DNA of 64,000 bases from Lachnospiraceae bacterium (lineage in GTDB: Bacteria; Bacillota; Clostridia; Lachnospirales; Lachnospiraceae), in the NCBI GenBank assembly GCA_910574185.1, contig CAJSZQ010000023.1:1-64000 (forward strand), given 5' to 3'. Below are positions 8,501-15,436 of this stretch, one piece after another. Under the pieces are notes generated by a model. It was not told the origin of the DNA. It did not search any database and saw only the letters and a list, made by a program, of their open reading frames with translations. The stretch's first letter is position 1; the number at the start of each line of letters is the position of its first letter. Position numbers and translations under genes: made by a program.

Positions 8501-9337
8501 TATGCATCTTCCATTTGCGTCAAACACCTCATCGGTCGTCTTCTTCACCCCGGCAAATGCAGACTCGAATGAAATGGCAGCGGCTCCGGCTCCGGCCAGC
8601 ACGCCTCCGGTCGCCGCACTTACCGCCCTCAGATTATTCCCTGCCTGCTCTACGTTTCTTCCAAATTTCCCGATTCCTTCTCCCGCCAGTTCCAGAGTGG
8701 ATTTCTGTTCTGCCAATTCTTCCGTTGTAGCTTTGATTGCATTTCGGATAGATTCCTGCTGGCTCTGCGCTTCCAGAAGACGGGCCTTTAGTTCTGCATA
8801 TTCTTCCGAATTTTCCCCGGCCTCCCTTCCGCATGTTTCAAGCGCCTGCTCTAATACCCTGACTTTCTCCGCCGAGGCCTGCGCCTGTCTGCCAAGCAGT
8901 TCCTTCCTCTCCTTTAACAGCGTTGTCTTTTTTGACGCCCCTTCTGTTTTCGCAGAATTAAGTTCCAGCTCCCGGTCAAGCATTTTCAATTTTGAATCAG
9001 CCTGACTCACGCTATTCTCAAGCTCTTTATTAACCTTAGCCTGCTCTTTTAGCTTTGTATTCGTCTCTCCAAGCTCATTCTGAATTGCCGCTTGCTGGTT
9101 TTTCGCTTCCGTCAATTGCCTGCTCAGAGTCTGGACTTCTGTAGAATTTTCCCCAAATATCCTTTTTGCTTCCGTTAGTTTCAAATTGAGCAGAGCGACC
9201 TTTTCTCTGCTATTCGATAATTCACTTTCCAAAATAGACTGCCGGTTTTTTAGCAATTCCGTCGTTTCTCCCAGCCCTTTCATCTGGGTAGCATTTAACT
9301 TCAATTCTGCCCGGTACTGCTTCATACCGGCATCCAT
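5558..9337 (-). CDS. Tail tape measure protein
   Basis: The longest gene of the window (1259 residues from the first ATG). The N-terminal ~220 residues are coiled coil, followed by a TP901-type tape-measure core (residues ~255-560, TTDEVFDANGR ... GDAELVKQGAQ) and several hydrophobic segments near 590-680. Four imperfect repeats of IW.SI...ISN.WTSI.A.VSAG lie near 930-1060. It sets tail length and passes through the membrane on DNA entry. The reading frame clearly extends 23 codons upstream (ASREAKVTFKAATSQF...) to a TTA at 9404-9406 that has a good ribosome site, but no ATG, GTG, TTG or CTG exists there; see findings. Confidence 0.9.
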   Translation of the reverse strand: MDAGMKQYRAELKLNATQMKGLGETTELLKNRQSILESELSNSREKVALLNLKLTEAKRIFGENSTEVQTLSRQLTEAKNQQAAIQNELGETNTKLKEQAKVNKELENSVSQADSKLKMLDRELELNSAKTEGASKKTTLLKERKELLGRQAQASAEKVRVLEQALETCGREAGENSEEYAELKARLLEAQSQQESIRNAIKATTEELAEQKSTLELAGEGIGKFGRNVEQAGNNLRAVSAATGGVLAGAGAAAISFESAFAGVKKTTDEVFDANGRCIYSYQQLEDGIRQMAKEIPSSTTEISEVAEAAGQLGIKTEDILGFTRVMIDMGNSTNLASEEASSAIAKFANVTGLAADETMSAEEKYSKMGSTIVELGNNYATTEADIMAMAQNLASAGTQVGMSESDILALATALSSVGMEAQAGGTAFSKALIAMQLAVETNSESLKDWARVAGMSADEFSQKFREDATGALEAFITGLSNCGGETDSAIKVLDDMGITETRLRDSLLRSANASDVFSSAIETGRDAWEENTALQDEASKRYETTASQIQIMKNHFVDAGVTLGSVFLPMIQEGIKKVTGFADAIAGMDKWQQEAVLGILAFITVLSPLLIGIGKISIGISALIGVGSKLTGMFAGIGGAATEGGAAAGAAMAVPLGPILAIVAGITAVIGVFALLWNKSESFRDFFTGMWKGLKETVSDFVKKIDFGDKIESIKEKFSGLGEKLAGLENLFKAIGIVAAVIGVGALTILAGVFHALLNAAEPLITILGGVIDILSGLGDIIFGVFTGDAELVKQGAQTLVSGIGSVFEGLWDLVASVLTGFVDGIVVFFTSLLDVCGANEFIQGVVENFKGIASGVSEVFSSAVDTVSEVFSDIANTVSETFTTIGNVVQAGLMFIGELFSFGLELITVPFRFIWENCSAIISNVWTSITATVSAGLGVASGIISTVFGAVAGFIAGIWNSIWVTISNVWTSITATVSAGIGTVSGIISAVFGVVAGFIAGIWNSIWVTISNAWTAITAAVSAGLEVVNGIINAVFGAIAGFIAGIWSGIKGTIANAWSAISAITSAATDTIGGIVQAGFQILNTYIVNPISQAYATVSGIFDEIRNAISTKIESARDAVGNAIEAIKGFFNFSWSLPKLKLPHIKISGKFSIDPPSAPSFGIEWYAKGAIFNKPTILTSLNGLKGVGEAGPEAIAPISKLKEYMESAVDRTFQKYMYARNDFDYDKLAAAFAKQRIIGEVNGREVVRMFRDEGIAI
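6180..6575 (-). repeat. Tandem repeats inside the tape-measure gene
   Basis: About four copies of a ~114-bp unit encode GFIAGIWNSIWVTISNVWTS-type segments. Two neighbouring copies are almost identical at DNA level (for example CATATACTATTCCATATCCC occurs twice). Such repeats let tail length change by unequal recombination in whole steps. Confidence 0.75.
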
Positions 9338-9410
9338 CTGTTTAATCCCAGCCGTAAACTGACTGGTAGCTGCTTTGAACGTTACTTTCGCTTCTCTGCT
9401 TGCTAATAGA

Positions 9411-9653
9411 TCACTTCCTTCTGCTCAATTTTTCCTCTATGTATGATTTCCAGTTTTCCACTGCCATTCTGTTTTCAACAATGGAAACCAAAAACTCCCA
9501 TTCCGAATACCAGAACAGTTCTTCACTTACTTTCATAACATCCACAAAATAGGTGTAAAAATCTTCGATTCCCTCCATCTCAAATCGAGGAAGCCGGATT
9601 CTGTTACCCGGCTTTCCTAATGTAGCATTTATGAAGGCTGTTCTGAATTTTGC
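9411..9653 (-). CDS. Tail assembly chaperone, T part reached by -1 frameshift
   Basis: After the slippery site this frame gives 80 residues (AKFRTAFINATLGKPGNRIR ... FYTYFVDVMKVSEELFWYSE ... EEKLSRRK) with no start codon of its own near the beginning. Joined to the first 106 codons of the upstream ORF it forms a G-T fusion of about 186 residues. Such fusions bind the tape measure and recruit tail tube subunits, and are absent from the virion. The stop lies 4 nt before the TTA where the tape measure should start. Confidence 0.75.
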   Translation of the reverse strand, partial: AKFRTAFINATLGKPGNRIRLPRFEMEGIEDFYTYFVDVMKVSEELFWYSEWEFLVSIVENRMAVENWKSYIEEKLSRRK

Positions 9654-9970
9654 TTTTTTGGCTTTGATATCATCTCCTGACAGATGTTAGCATTATACGC
9701 AAAATCTTCATTGACCTTTTCCAAAAATTCCTCAAAAGGCATCAGGCTGTCCTCATCCTGATTTGCATTGACATACGCAGCGTGTAAAAATTCATACATT
9801 TCCAGCGCATCCTTTTCATCCACTCCCTTAACCAGAACCCGGCTCATCTTCTCGTACGCTTTTTTATCACTCTTTCTAAGCTTGTACATCAAAATCGGCG
9901 CTGTGGACATTGCAATTGTGTCTCCATCGTTAAGTTCATATTCTGTATACGCAATTCTTGGATTTTTCAT
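9629..9970 (-). CDS. Tail assembly chaperone, G part
   Basis: A 113-residue acidic helical protein lying between the tail tube genes and the tape measure, the conserved site for G/GT chaperones. GAGGAGG precedes the ATG. The frame ends a few codons after an A-AAA-AAG slippery heptamer (KPKKQNSEQPS), so most ribosomes end here and a minority make the longer GT product. The family itself is not recognised by sequence; the call rests on position and frameshift architecture. Confidence 0.75.
   Translation of the reverse strand: MKNPRIAYTEYELNDGDTIAMSTAPILMYKLRKSDKKAYEKMSRVLVKGVDEKDALEMYEFLHAAYVNANQDEDSLMPFEEFLEKVNEDFAYNANICQEMISKPKKQNSEQPS
9653..9659 (-). promoter_or_regulatory. Programmed -1 ribosomal frameshift site
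   Basis: The minus strand reads CCA AAA AAG C in the zero frame, giving the classic heptamer A AAA AAG. Slipping back one base leads into the open T frame, which runs 80 codons to 9411. No obvious long stem follows within 20 nt. Confidence 0.75.
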
Positions 9971-9976
9971 ATTAAT

Positions 9977-10342
9977 CTATTCCTCCTCTTTTTCCATTGC
10001 CTGATAAATACTTTCTATCAGCTCTTCTTTCGAGCCTTTCGCCAAAACCCCATTTTTCTTTGCCAGTTTTTGCAAATCCGAATACTTCAAGCTATGTAAG
10101 TCTATATTTTCAGACTGGCCGTTCTCCTCTGCGTCACCGTTTTCTGTCTCTTCACCCTCTGACTCATTTGTTACTTCCTGCTGCCCGTCTTCCCCTTCCC
10201 TCTCTACCAGTGTTCCATTCCTTCCACCATTTACAGAATTGATTTCATGGAATCGTTCTTCCCCCATTTCCAAAATGCTTCCGGCGTAAACAATCTTCCT
10301 TGTTTTCTTATCCCGATACGTCTGTTTCACTTTTACTCTCAT
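9977..10342 (-). CDS. Phage protein with C-terminal SAP/HeH-like helices
   Basis: A 121-residue protein in the head-tail block. The N-terminal 40 residues are strand-like (MRVKVKQTYRDKKTRKIVYAG), the middle is a low-complexity acidic linker, and the C-terminus (LHSLKYSDLQKLAKKNGVLA...EELIESIY) has the helix-extended-loop-helix pattern of Rho-N/SAP/HeH domains, which bind nucleic acid. Start overlaps the tail tube stop. Possibly a minor capsid or tail accessory protein. Confidence 0.6.
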   Translation of the reverse strand: MRVKVKQTYRDKKTRKIVYAGSILEMGEERFHEINSVNGGRNGTLVEREGEDGQQEVTNESEGEETENGDAEENGQSENIDLHSLKYSDLQKLAKKNGVLAKGSKEELIESIYQAMEKEEE

Positions 10343-10911
10343 ATTTCCACCACCCTTGCCATTTCCGGCTTAAACTCTTCCATCCACTTGCTTTTCAGTT
10401 CCTCGTCTGTCAAATCTGTCACCACAGCTTCATAAAGCCCGTTTCCAAAATCATCCGGCATAATTGTAAGCTCCAGCTCAATTTCACTGATTTCTTCCCC
10501 TCCGTTTTCTACCTTTCTTGCTAACGCCTTCTGAATGGTACATTTTGGATAAGCTTTCAGCTTCTCATTATCATCTTCATCCAGAACCCTTGCCGTAACG
10601 CAGAAAACCGGATGCAGAGACGCAGTGCCATAAGCAATCACACCGTCTTTCAACCCTTCCTGCCTCATTCCGTATAACTCAGCAAATAAATCCTGTGCCA
10701 TATGCAGGCTTGCCTTAATCGTACCATTTCCCGTTCCTTTTGTTCTGGACTTCGCCAAGACTCCCCGGCAATTCTTAATAACCGTTCTCACGCTGAGCTC
10801 TTCCTCCCAGACCCCCACGCACTCATTGCGGTCTGCTTTTTCCGCTCCTTCCACCCGGATTGCGATTTCCCTTACTTCCGCTTCTGAAAATACCTTCTCT
10901 GTAATTGCCAT
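10339..10911 (-). CDS. Major tail protein
   Basis: A 190-residue tail tube subunit of the phi13/TP901 type, judged from length, position before the tail chaperones, and the pattern ATVRVLDEDDN-like strand followed by NGGEEISEIELELTIMPDDFGN. It polymerises into the tube around the tape measure. GGAGGAAAC precedes the ATG. Probably the most abundant late product after the capsid. Confidence 0.8.
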   Translation of the reverse strand: MAITEKVFSEAEVREIAIRVEGAEKADRNECVGVWEEELSVRTVIKNCRGVLAKSRTKGTGNGTIKASLHMAQDLFAELYGMRQEGLKDGVIAYGTASLHPVFCVTARVLDEDDNEKLKAYPKCTIQKALARKVENGGEEISEIELELTIMPDDFGNGLYEAVVTDLTDEELKSKWMEEFKPEMARVVEI

Positions 10912-10913
10912 CT

Positions 10914-11327
10914 CTATGTTTCCTCCAATCTTTTCACTAATTCTTCTATAACTTCATTCGCAATTGTCTCTGAACTCTGACTCGCACCATCGAACATAAA
11001 CTGCTGATTCCCATAATGCCGCTCTGTGTCTGAACCGTCGTCAGGAAAATACAGGTAATGATAGGCTGACTTTGTATGGACTTTCACAGACAGATTCCCT
11101 GCTGTCTTCCTGAATGGTTCTGTGGCCTTTGCCGCAGTCTTTTTCCCTTTCCATGGTTTTCTTCCCGATACAGGCAGCATCTCATGTATTTTCTGTTTAA
11201 TCAGTTCTCCGCCGTCTTCTCTCAAATACTCATTAATAATCTGTTCTGCCTCTGAACTGTCCGCAAATTCACTTATAACATCTGAGATCCGGTCAAAATC
11301 TCTTACATCCATCGAAAAATAGCTCAT
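10914..11327 (-). CDS. HK97 gp10-like tail completion protein
   Basis: A 137-residue basic helical protein with LPVSGRKPWKGKKTAAKATEP and a C-terminal VKVHTKSAYHYLYFPDDGSD part. Position between connector genes and tail tube is that of gp10/neck proteins that link head and tail. The YHYLYFPDDGSDT..HYGNQQFMFDG stretch is a common mark of this family in Firmicutes phages. Confidence 0.7.
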   Translation of the reverse strand: MSYFSMDVRDFDRISDVISEFADSSEAEQIINEYLREDGGELIKQKIHEMLPVSGRKPWKGKKTAAKATEPFRKTAGNLSVKVHTKSAYHYLYFPDDGSDTERHYGNQQFMFDGASQSSETIANEVIEELVKRLEET

Positions 11328-11333
11328 ACTTCA

Positions 11334-11672
11334 TCAGCACCTTTTCTCTGCCTTATAAAATTCCATAGTACACATTTCAACCATAACTTCCCCTGATTTT
11401 TCCACATATCCGTATTCAATATCTGACTCCGCTTTCTTTAGTCCTATCTTCCTCAGTTCGTCAATCACCTTATCCGGTAAGTCTTCCGGCACCTCTTCTT
11501 CCGCTACAATAGCAACAAACCATCTCTGTATTTTTCCTTCCTGCTTTGAAATCCTCGTGCGTCTCCGCCCAAAAATAATACAGTCCCAGATATCCCTGCC
11601 TTTAAAGATTCCAACCCCATAGAAAATATTTTCGCTAACTTCCTTAAGCGCCTCTTCAATCTTTTCTTTCAA
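11334..11672 (-). CDS. Tail terminator/neck protein of unknown family
   Basis: I choose the TTG at 11672 (LKEKIEEALKEVS) because GGAGGAGGTG lies just upstream; the ATG at 11720 would put 16 unlikely residues in front and overlap the upstream gene further. The product has 112 residues with strands KIQRWFVAIVAEEEVPEDLPD and a Cys-rich end. Position after the head closure gene fits a tail terminator. The family is not identified with certainty. Confidence 0.6.
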   Translation of the reverse strand: MKEKIEEALKEVSENIFYGVGIFKGRDIWDCIIFGRRRTRISKQEGKIQRWFVAIVAEEEVPEDLPDKVIDELRKIGLKKAESDIEYGYVEKSGEVMVEMCTMEFYKAEKRC

Positions 11673-11997
11673 TTTTCCGCACCTCCTCCAGATAAAAATA
11701 CAGCTCTTTCTTCTTCGCATCGCGGTCTATATGAATAATTGCATAAATCACATTTTCAATCACCACGTTATACGAAGCATCTACATTTCCATTGTCCGGA
11801 GTCGTTATCTTCATGGACAGCGTATTGCCTAACTGCTCCGCAAATTCAATATCCTCCTGTCTTTTACTCCTCTCGTCAAAATACAAAAAGCCCAGATATA
11901 CCAAATCGTCCAGGCTCTTTACATTTTTCTTTGCATCAATTTTCTTATAGAGTTTCGCAATTCCGTCATTATAATTACTAATCTTTCTTCCTGCCAT
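11656..11997 (-). CDS. Head closure / head-tail joining protein
   Basis: The ATG at 11997 has GAGG 6 nt upstream; a TTG two codons earlier is possible. The 113-residue product (MAGRKISNYNDGIAKLYKK ... DLVYLGFLYFDERSKRQEDI) matches the layout of small beta-barrel head-tail adaptors (SPP1 gp16-like). It begins inside the previous gene's end, so translation is coupled. It would close the portal channel after packaging. Confidence 0.65.
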   Translation of the reverse strand: MAGRKISNYNDGIAKLYKKIDAKKNVKSLDDLVYLGFLYFDERSKRQEDIEFAEQLGNTLSMKITTPDNGNVDASYNVVIENVIYAIIHIDRDAKKKELYFYLEEVRKIERKD

Positions 11998-12289
11998 TTT
12001 CAACCTCGTTTTTATGTCTTTCTGTCAAAATCTCGCTTTTGTAGTTTTTTTCAAATTCTGCAGTCATGTTATTCCAGTCATAAAGACAATAATTTTCAAA
12101 CAGCATTCTCGCCTGCCCCGGTTCTGTGAAAGCGGCCGCATCTTTCTGCATCCCAAGCTTGTGCGTCAGTATAACGGCCGCATTCTCCGCTATGGTCCTG
12201 ATTTTTTTATTTGTGTCCTTATCATCCCATGATATTCTGCACTTATCCTTCGCAAGCTCTGTTAATTTTGTAATTACTTCTTCATCCAT
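11978..12289 (-). CDS. Head-tail connector protein (gp6-like adaptor)
   Basis: A 103-residue all-helical protein directly after the capsid gene: EEVITKLTELAKDKCRISWDD... typical of HK97 gp6/SPP1 gp15 adaptors that bind the portal ring. The ribosome site is weak, and the gap to the capsid stop is one base, suggesting coupled translation. Confidence 0.7.
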   Translation of the reverse strand: MDEEVITKLTELAKDKCRISWDDKDTNKKIRTIAENAAVILTHKLGMQKDAAAFTEPGQARMLFENYCLYDWNNMTAEFEKNYKSEILTERHKNEVENGRKKD

Positions 12290-12290
12290 A

Positions 12291-13478
12291 CTACGCTACC
12301 GGAATCTCTCTGTTTTCCACTGTGATATACGCCGGGTCCAGTTCGCTGATATCAAGCAGAAGCGCAACCGTATTATCAAATGCACGTCCGTTTCCATGCA
12401 GCTTAATCTTATAAGTCCGCACATCTTCCAAAAACTTATAGACGTCTGTACTTTCCAGTTTTCCGTCTTTACTTGTACCTAAGCCGAAAAAATACTCTTC
12501 CGGCAGGAAAAGTATTGCTTCCCCCGTCTTTAGTTCATTCGACTTCACAACGCTCGTAGGGAATGGGAACAAATCTTTCTGGTAGGTTCCTGCTGCCGTC
12601 AATACTACGGTGGCTGGCATAACTTTACTTAAATAATCAACCTGATTACATATCAGCGTTACCTCGTCAAATTTTCTCATATTCCCCCTTTCATTAACTG
12701 CCAGCTTTGCCAGCACCGGGCCGTACTCTTCCGGCCTGAAACTTTTAATCTTAACCGGCGTTTTCCTTGGATAACCGTCGACGTCATTATGCGATACCCC
12801 TTCGCTAATATCCCTGTCCAGACCAATCGGGCAATCTACGCCGTTTCCTGTTACACATGCGTTTTCACATGCGCAATACAATGCCTCCTTTAAAATAGTC
12901 CTGACATAGTTATCAAGAAACTCCGGTCCCAAATCTACCATATCAAGCGGAATAACCGTAAATGCACTCAGCTTAAACAGGGCAACGTCAATTGTTCGGA
13001 ATCCAGAGCTGATTTCCTTCTCTATCTCGCTGTTAATTTTTCCCCATGCTGCGCTCTGCTTTGTGTGATCGTTCAAAATCCATTTTGTAAGATATCTGAC
13101 GTTCTGGAAATTGATTTTCGACAACAACGGATGCTCCTGAACCAAATCTTTATATACATCCGTAAAAATCGTCTCTGGCATACCTCCCTCTATATTCATC
13201 AGATCTGTAAACTCCTGTTTTGCATCCTTCGATTTAACAGAAGCAATCCATTTCTGATAAAACTCGGTCTCCCTCTTCGTAAGCTGCCGGTATCCGCGCT
13301 GCGCCATAATCGCGGTATCTCCATTCATCATTTCATAATCATCTTTAATCTTGTCCACGATGGAATCATGGAACTGTGTCCAGGCTGCCTTTGCCTGTTC
13401 TTCATCGCCTTCTTTCATTGCCTTCATCAGTGCATTAATCGCCTCTTTTTGCCTTGCATCAACCAAACTTCCTAACAT
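12291..13478 (-). CDS. Major capsid protein, HK97 fold
   Basis: A 395-residue capsid subunit. The N-terminal ~115 residues are charged and helical (scaffold-like delta domain) and are probably removed by the upstream ClpP-like protease. The rest has the HK97 pattern with E-loop and P-domain (LLSKINFQNVRYLTKWILND, ENACVTGNGVDCPIGL, LYLPEEYFFGLGTSKDG-like). TAGGAGGGAAAAAG precedes the ATG. Order protease-capsid-connector is standard. Confidence 0.85.
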   Translation of the reverse strand: MLGSLVDARQKEAINALMKAMKEGDEEQAKAAWTQFHDSIVDKIKDDYEMMNGDTAIMAQRGYRQLTKRETEFYQKWIASVKSKDAKQEFTDLMNIEGGMPETIFTDVYKDLVQEHPLLSKINFQNVRYLTKWILNDHTKQSAAWGKINSEIEKEISSGFRTIDVALFKLSAFTVIPLDMVDLGPEFLDNYVRTILKEALYCACENACVTGNGVDCPIGLDRDISEGVSHNDVDGYPRKTPVKIKSFRPEEYGPVLAKLAVNERGNMRKFDEVTLICNQVDYLSKVMPATVVLTAAGTYQKDLFPFPTSVVKSNELKTGEAILFLPEEYFFGLGTSKDGKLESTDVYKFLEDVRTYKIKLHGNGRAFDNTVALLLDISELDPAYITVENREIPVA

Positions 13479-13492
13479 TGTCTTTTTCCCTC

Positions 13493-14248
13493 CTATGAAA
13501 AAATATTAAAAAACGCATCCATCATGGATACGTTCTCTTCTGGTTCTCTATGATTTGTATAATTTTGAAACTCTTCCAGCTCTTTCTGAAATTCCTTATT
13601 CATAAGACTGTCCCTGATTTCTTTCAGACTTCCCGCTGCCTGCATCGTTTCTCCGCTTTCCTGTAAGCCTCTTTCCTCAATTCTGTCAATGAATCCATAC
13701 TGTAAAGCCATCTCCGGAGATAACATGGTTTCTTTCTGCATCATCTCCTTAACTTCCTCTTCTGTAATATTTTTTGCCCTCTTCATCAGGAGACACCTGC
13801 ATGAATCTTCCATCGCCTTTAGCTTTTCCGCTTCCTGTATAAGCTGCTCTGCATTTCCGGCCGTAGCTACCCATGGATTATGAATTAAAGCGCAGGTTCC
13901 TTCCCCCATAATTCTTTCGTCGCACGCCTGCAGAATGGTAAAAGCAATACTATGACATACTCCATCCACATACCCGACCTTTTTCGCTTTATGCCTTGCT
14001 AACTGGTTAAAGATTGCCGTTCCTTCTTTATATGACCCGCCGTTTGAATTAATATAGAGTTCAATAGTTCCTTCCTCTGGAATCTCTTCAAGCATCTTCT
14101 GGAAATATTTTGCCGATGTCTTACTTTCATCATACTGCCATGTATTCCAGTTGAAACTCCCACTTTCCTTTACATCATCATAGATGTATATCTGATGCAC
14201 ATTTCCCTCTGTTTTGAACATAAAATACATCTTAGGTAACTTCACCAT
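13493..14248 (-). CDS. Head maturation protease, ClpP-like (S14)
   Basis: A 251-residue serine protease that would process the capsid scaffold domain. The ClpP fold is seen in INSNGGSYKEGTAIFNQL, the nucleophile in GVCHSIAFT (Ser100) and the base in ALIHNPW (His123); an acid follows near DERI or later. GAGGAATAA precedes the ATG. The stop is 14 bp from the capsid start region, as in other HK97-type phages. Confidence 0.85.
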   Translation of the reverse strand: MVKLPKMYFMFKTEGNVHQIYIYDDVKESGSFNWNTWQYDESKTSAKYFQKMLEEIPEEGTIELYINSNGGSYKEGTAIFNQLARHKAKKVGYVDGVCHSIAFTILQACDERIMGEGTCALIHNPWVATAGNAEQLIQEAEKLKAMEDSCRCLLMKRAKNITEEEVKEMMQKETMLSPEMALQYGFIDRIEERGLQESGETMQAAGSLKEIRDSLMNKEFQKELEEFQNYTNHREPEENVSMMDAFFNIFS

Positions 14249-15418
14249 TTATTCCTCACCCCCTTTTCCTCCGCTGACATCGTCTAATTCACCGTCAGCT
14301 CTTCCGTAATTCCTTGTAATGTAATACGCTTTGCTCCATTCTTCTCCTATCGGCATCAGGTTCAGCTCCTCTCTTATTTCATCTGTATTCAGTACAGACG
14401 AAGCTTTTAGTTTATCTGCATTCGGCGCAGAATCAAACAAATCCCTGTGTTTCACTCTGCCCGTATAGCATTTGTAATAGTTCCCTCTGGCAAATTCTTC
14501 ATAGGTAGCCCGTTTATTCAGTACGCAGGTAATCGTATCTGCCAAAGGATCCACGCCAAATGTAAGAAATATATCTGTCATATCTTTTACATTTGTCATC
14601 GTACCGTCCATCATCGCATTTGGAATCTTAAATGCCTGCCCGACGATTTCAAACATGTCTTTCCTCAGCTTAATAATATCCTCTGAACTTTTCGCTGTTT
14701 TATTCTGTGATTCCTCTTCTAAAACTTCTCCGTCATATTCCACATAGGTTGCATATTCATTTTCCATATATGCTTTAATATTCTTTGCAGTTACTTCTTC
14801 AAATTCTTTATTAAACTCTTCGTCCCCTGCCTTAACTGCATCTACCTTAAACTTGAACTTCCTTCCGTTCGTATCCCGAAAAGCTCTGGCTGCTGCCTCC
14901 ATAAGCCTTCCATAGTCTGTATACAGCCCGTCTATCATCTGTTTTACATTCTCGTCTTCCATCCGAAACAGATATACTTCCTCTGCCCGGAATATCTTCT
15001 TTAGCTGCAGATTCCCGCCTATCACCACTCCGTCATATAAATTACCAAGAATCGGCCGTTCTTCCCTGACCTGAAAAGTATCCGCGCAATGCAGCTCCCC
15101 TCTGATTTCCACTACTAACGCTCCTTCTGGGTTACGAATCATTCTCCTGATTACCTTATGCCAGAACTGATTGCTGTTCTCATTCTTATTCGGAGCCACA
15201 TTCAAGATATAATAGTCTCTGTCCTTTACGGGCTTATTGTTATGATATACCCTCATTTCACAGACGCTTATTGCATTCGCCAGATAAGAATATGCCGTAT
15301 AAAGCGCCAGTTCCTTATAATAGATTCCCGGCGGAATATCTATCACGATTGTTTCTCCCGAAGTATGACCAATCTTTACTTTATCCAGCCATTTTCCTAA
15401 AAAATCCACAATCTTCAC
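14249..15418 (-). CDS. Portal protein, HK97 type
   Basis: A 389-residue portal subunit forming the dodecameric DNA channel. Supporting motifs are LALYTAYSYLANAISVCEM in the N-terminal wing, DYYILNVAPNKNENSNQFW, and the C-terminal KASSVLNTDEIREELNLMPI. It starts at GTG, with GAGAGGAG upstream, and its stop abuts the protease start (14249/14248). Position after terminase large subunit is canonical. Confidence 0.85.
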   Translation of the reverse strand: MKIVDFLGKWLDKVKIGHTSGETIVIDIPPGIYYKELALYTAYSYLANAISVCEMRVYHNNKPVKDRDYYILNVAPNKNENSNQFWHKVIRRMIRNPEGALVVEIRGELHCADTFQVREERPILGNLYDGVVIGGNLQLKKIFRAEEVYLFRMEDENVKQMIDGLYTDYGRLMEAAARAFRDTNGRKFKFKVDAVKAGDEEFNKEFEEVTAKNIKAYMENEYATYVEYDGEVLEEESQNKTAKSSEDIIKLRKDMFEIVGQAFKIPNAMMDGTMTNVKDMTDIFLTFGVDPLADTITCVLNKRATYEEFARGNYYKCYTGRVKHRDLFDSAPNADKLKASSVLNTDEIREELNLMPIGEEWSKAYYITRNYGRADGELDDVSGGKGGEE

Positions 15419-15436
15419 GCCTGTTCATTCTCCTCT

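Noticed and set aside
8502-9005. 167-codon plus-strand frame over the tape measure gene
   Set aside because: Ser/Ala-rich antisense of a coiled-coil gene; no ribosome site and no homologue pattern.
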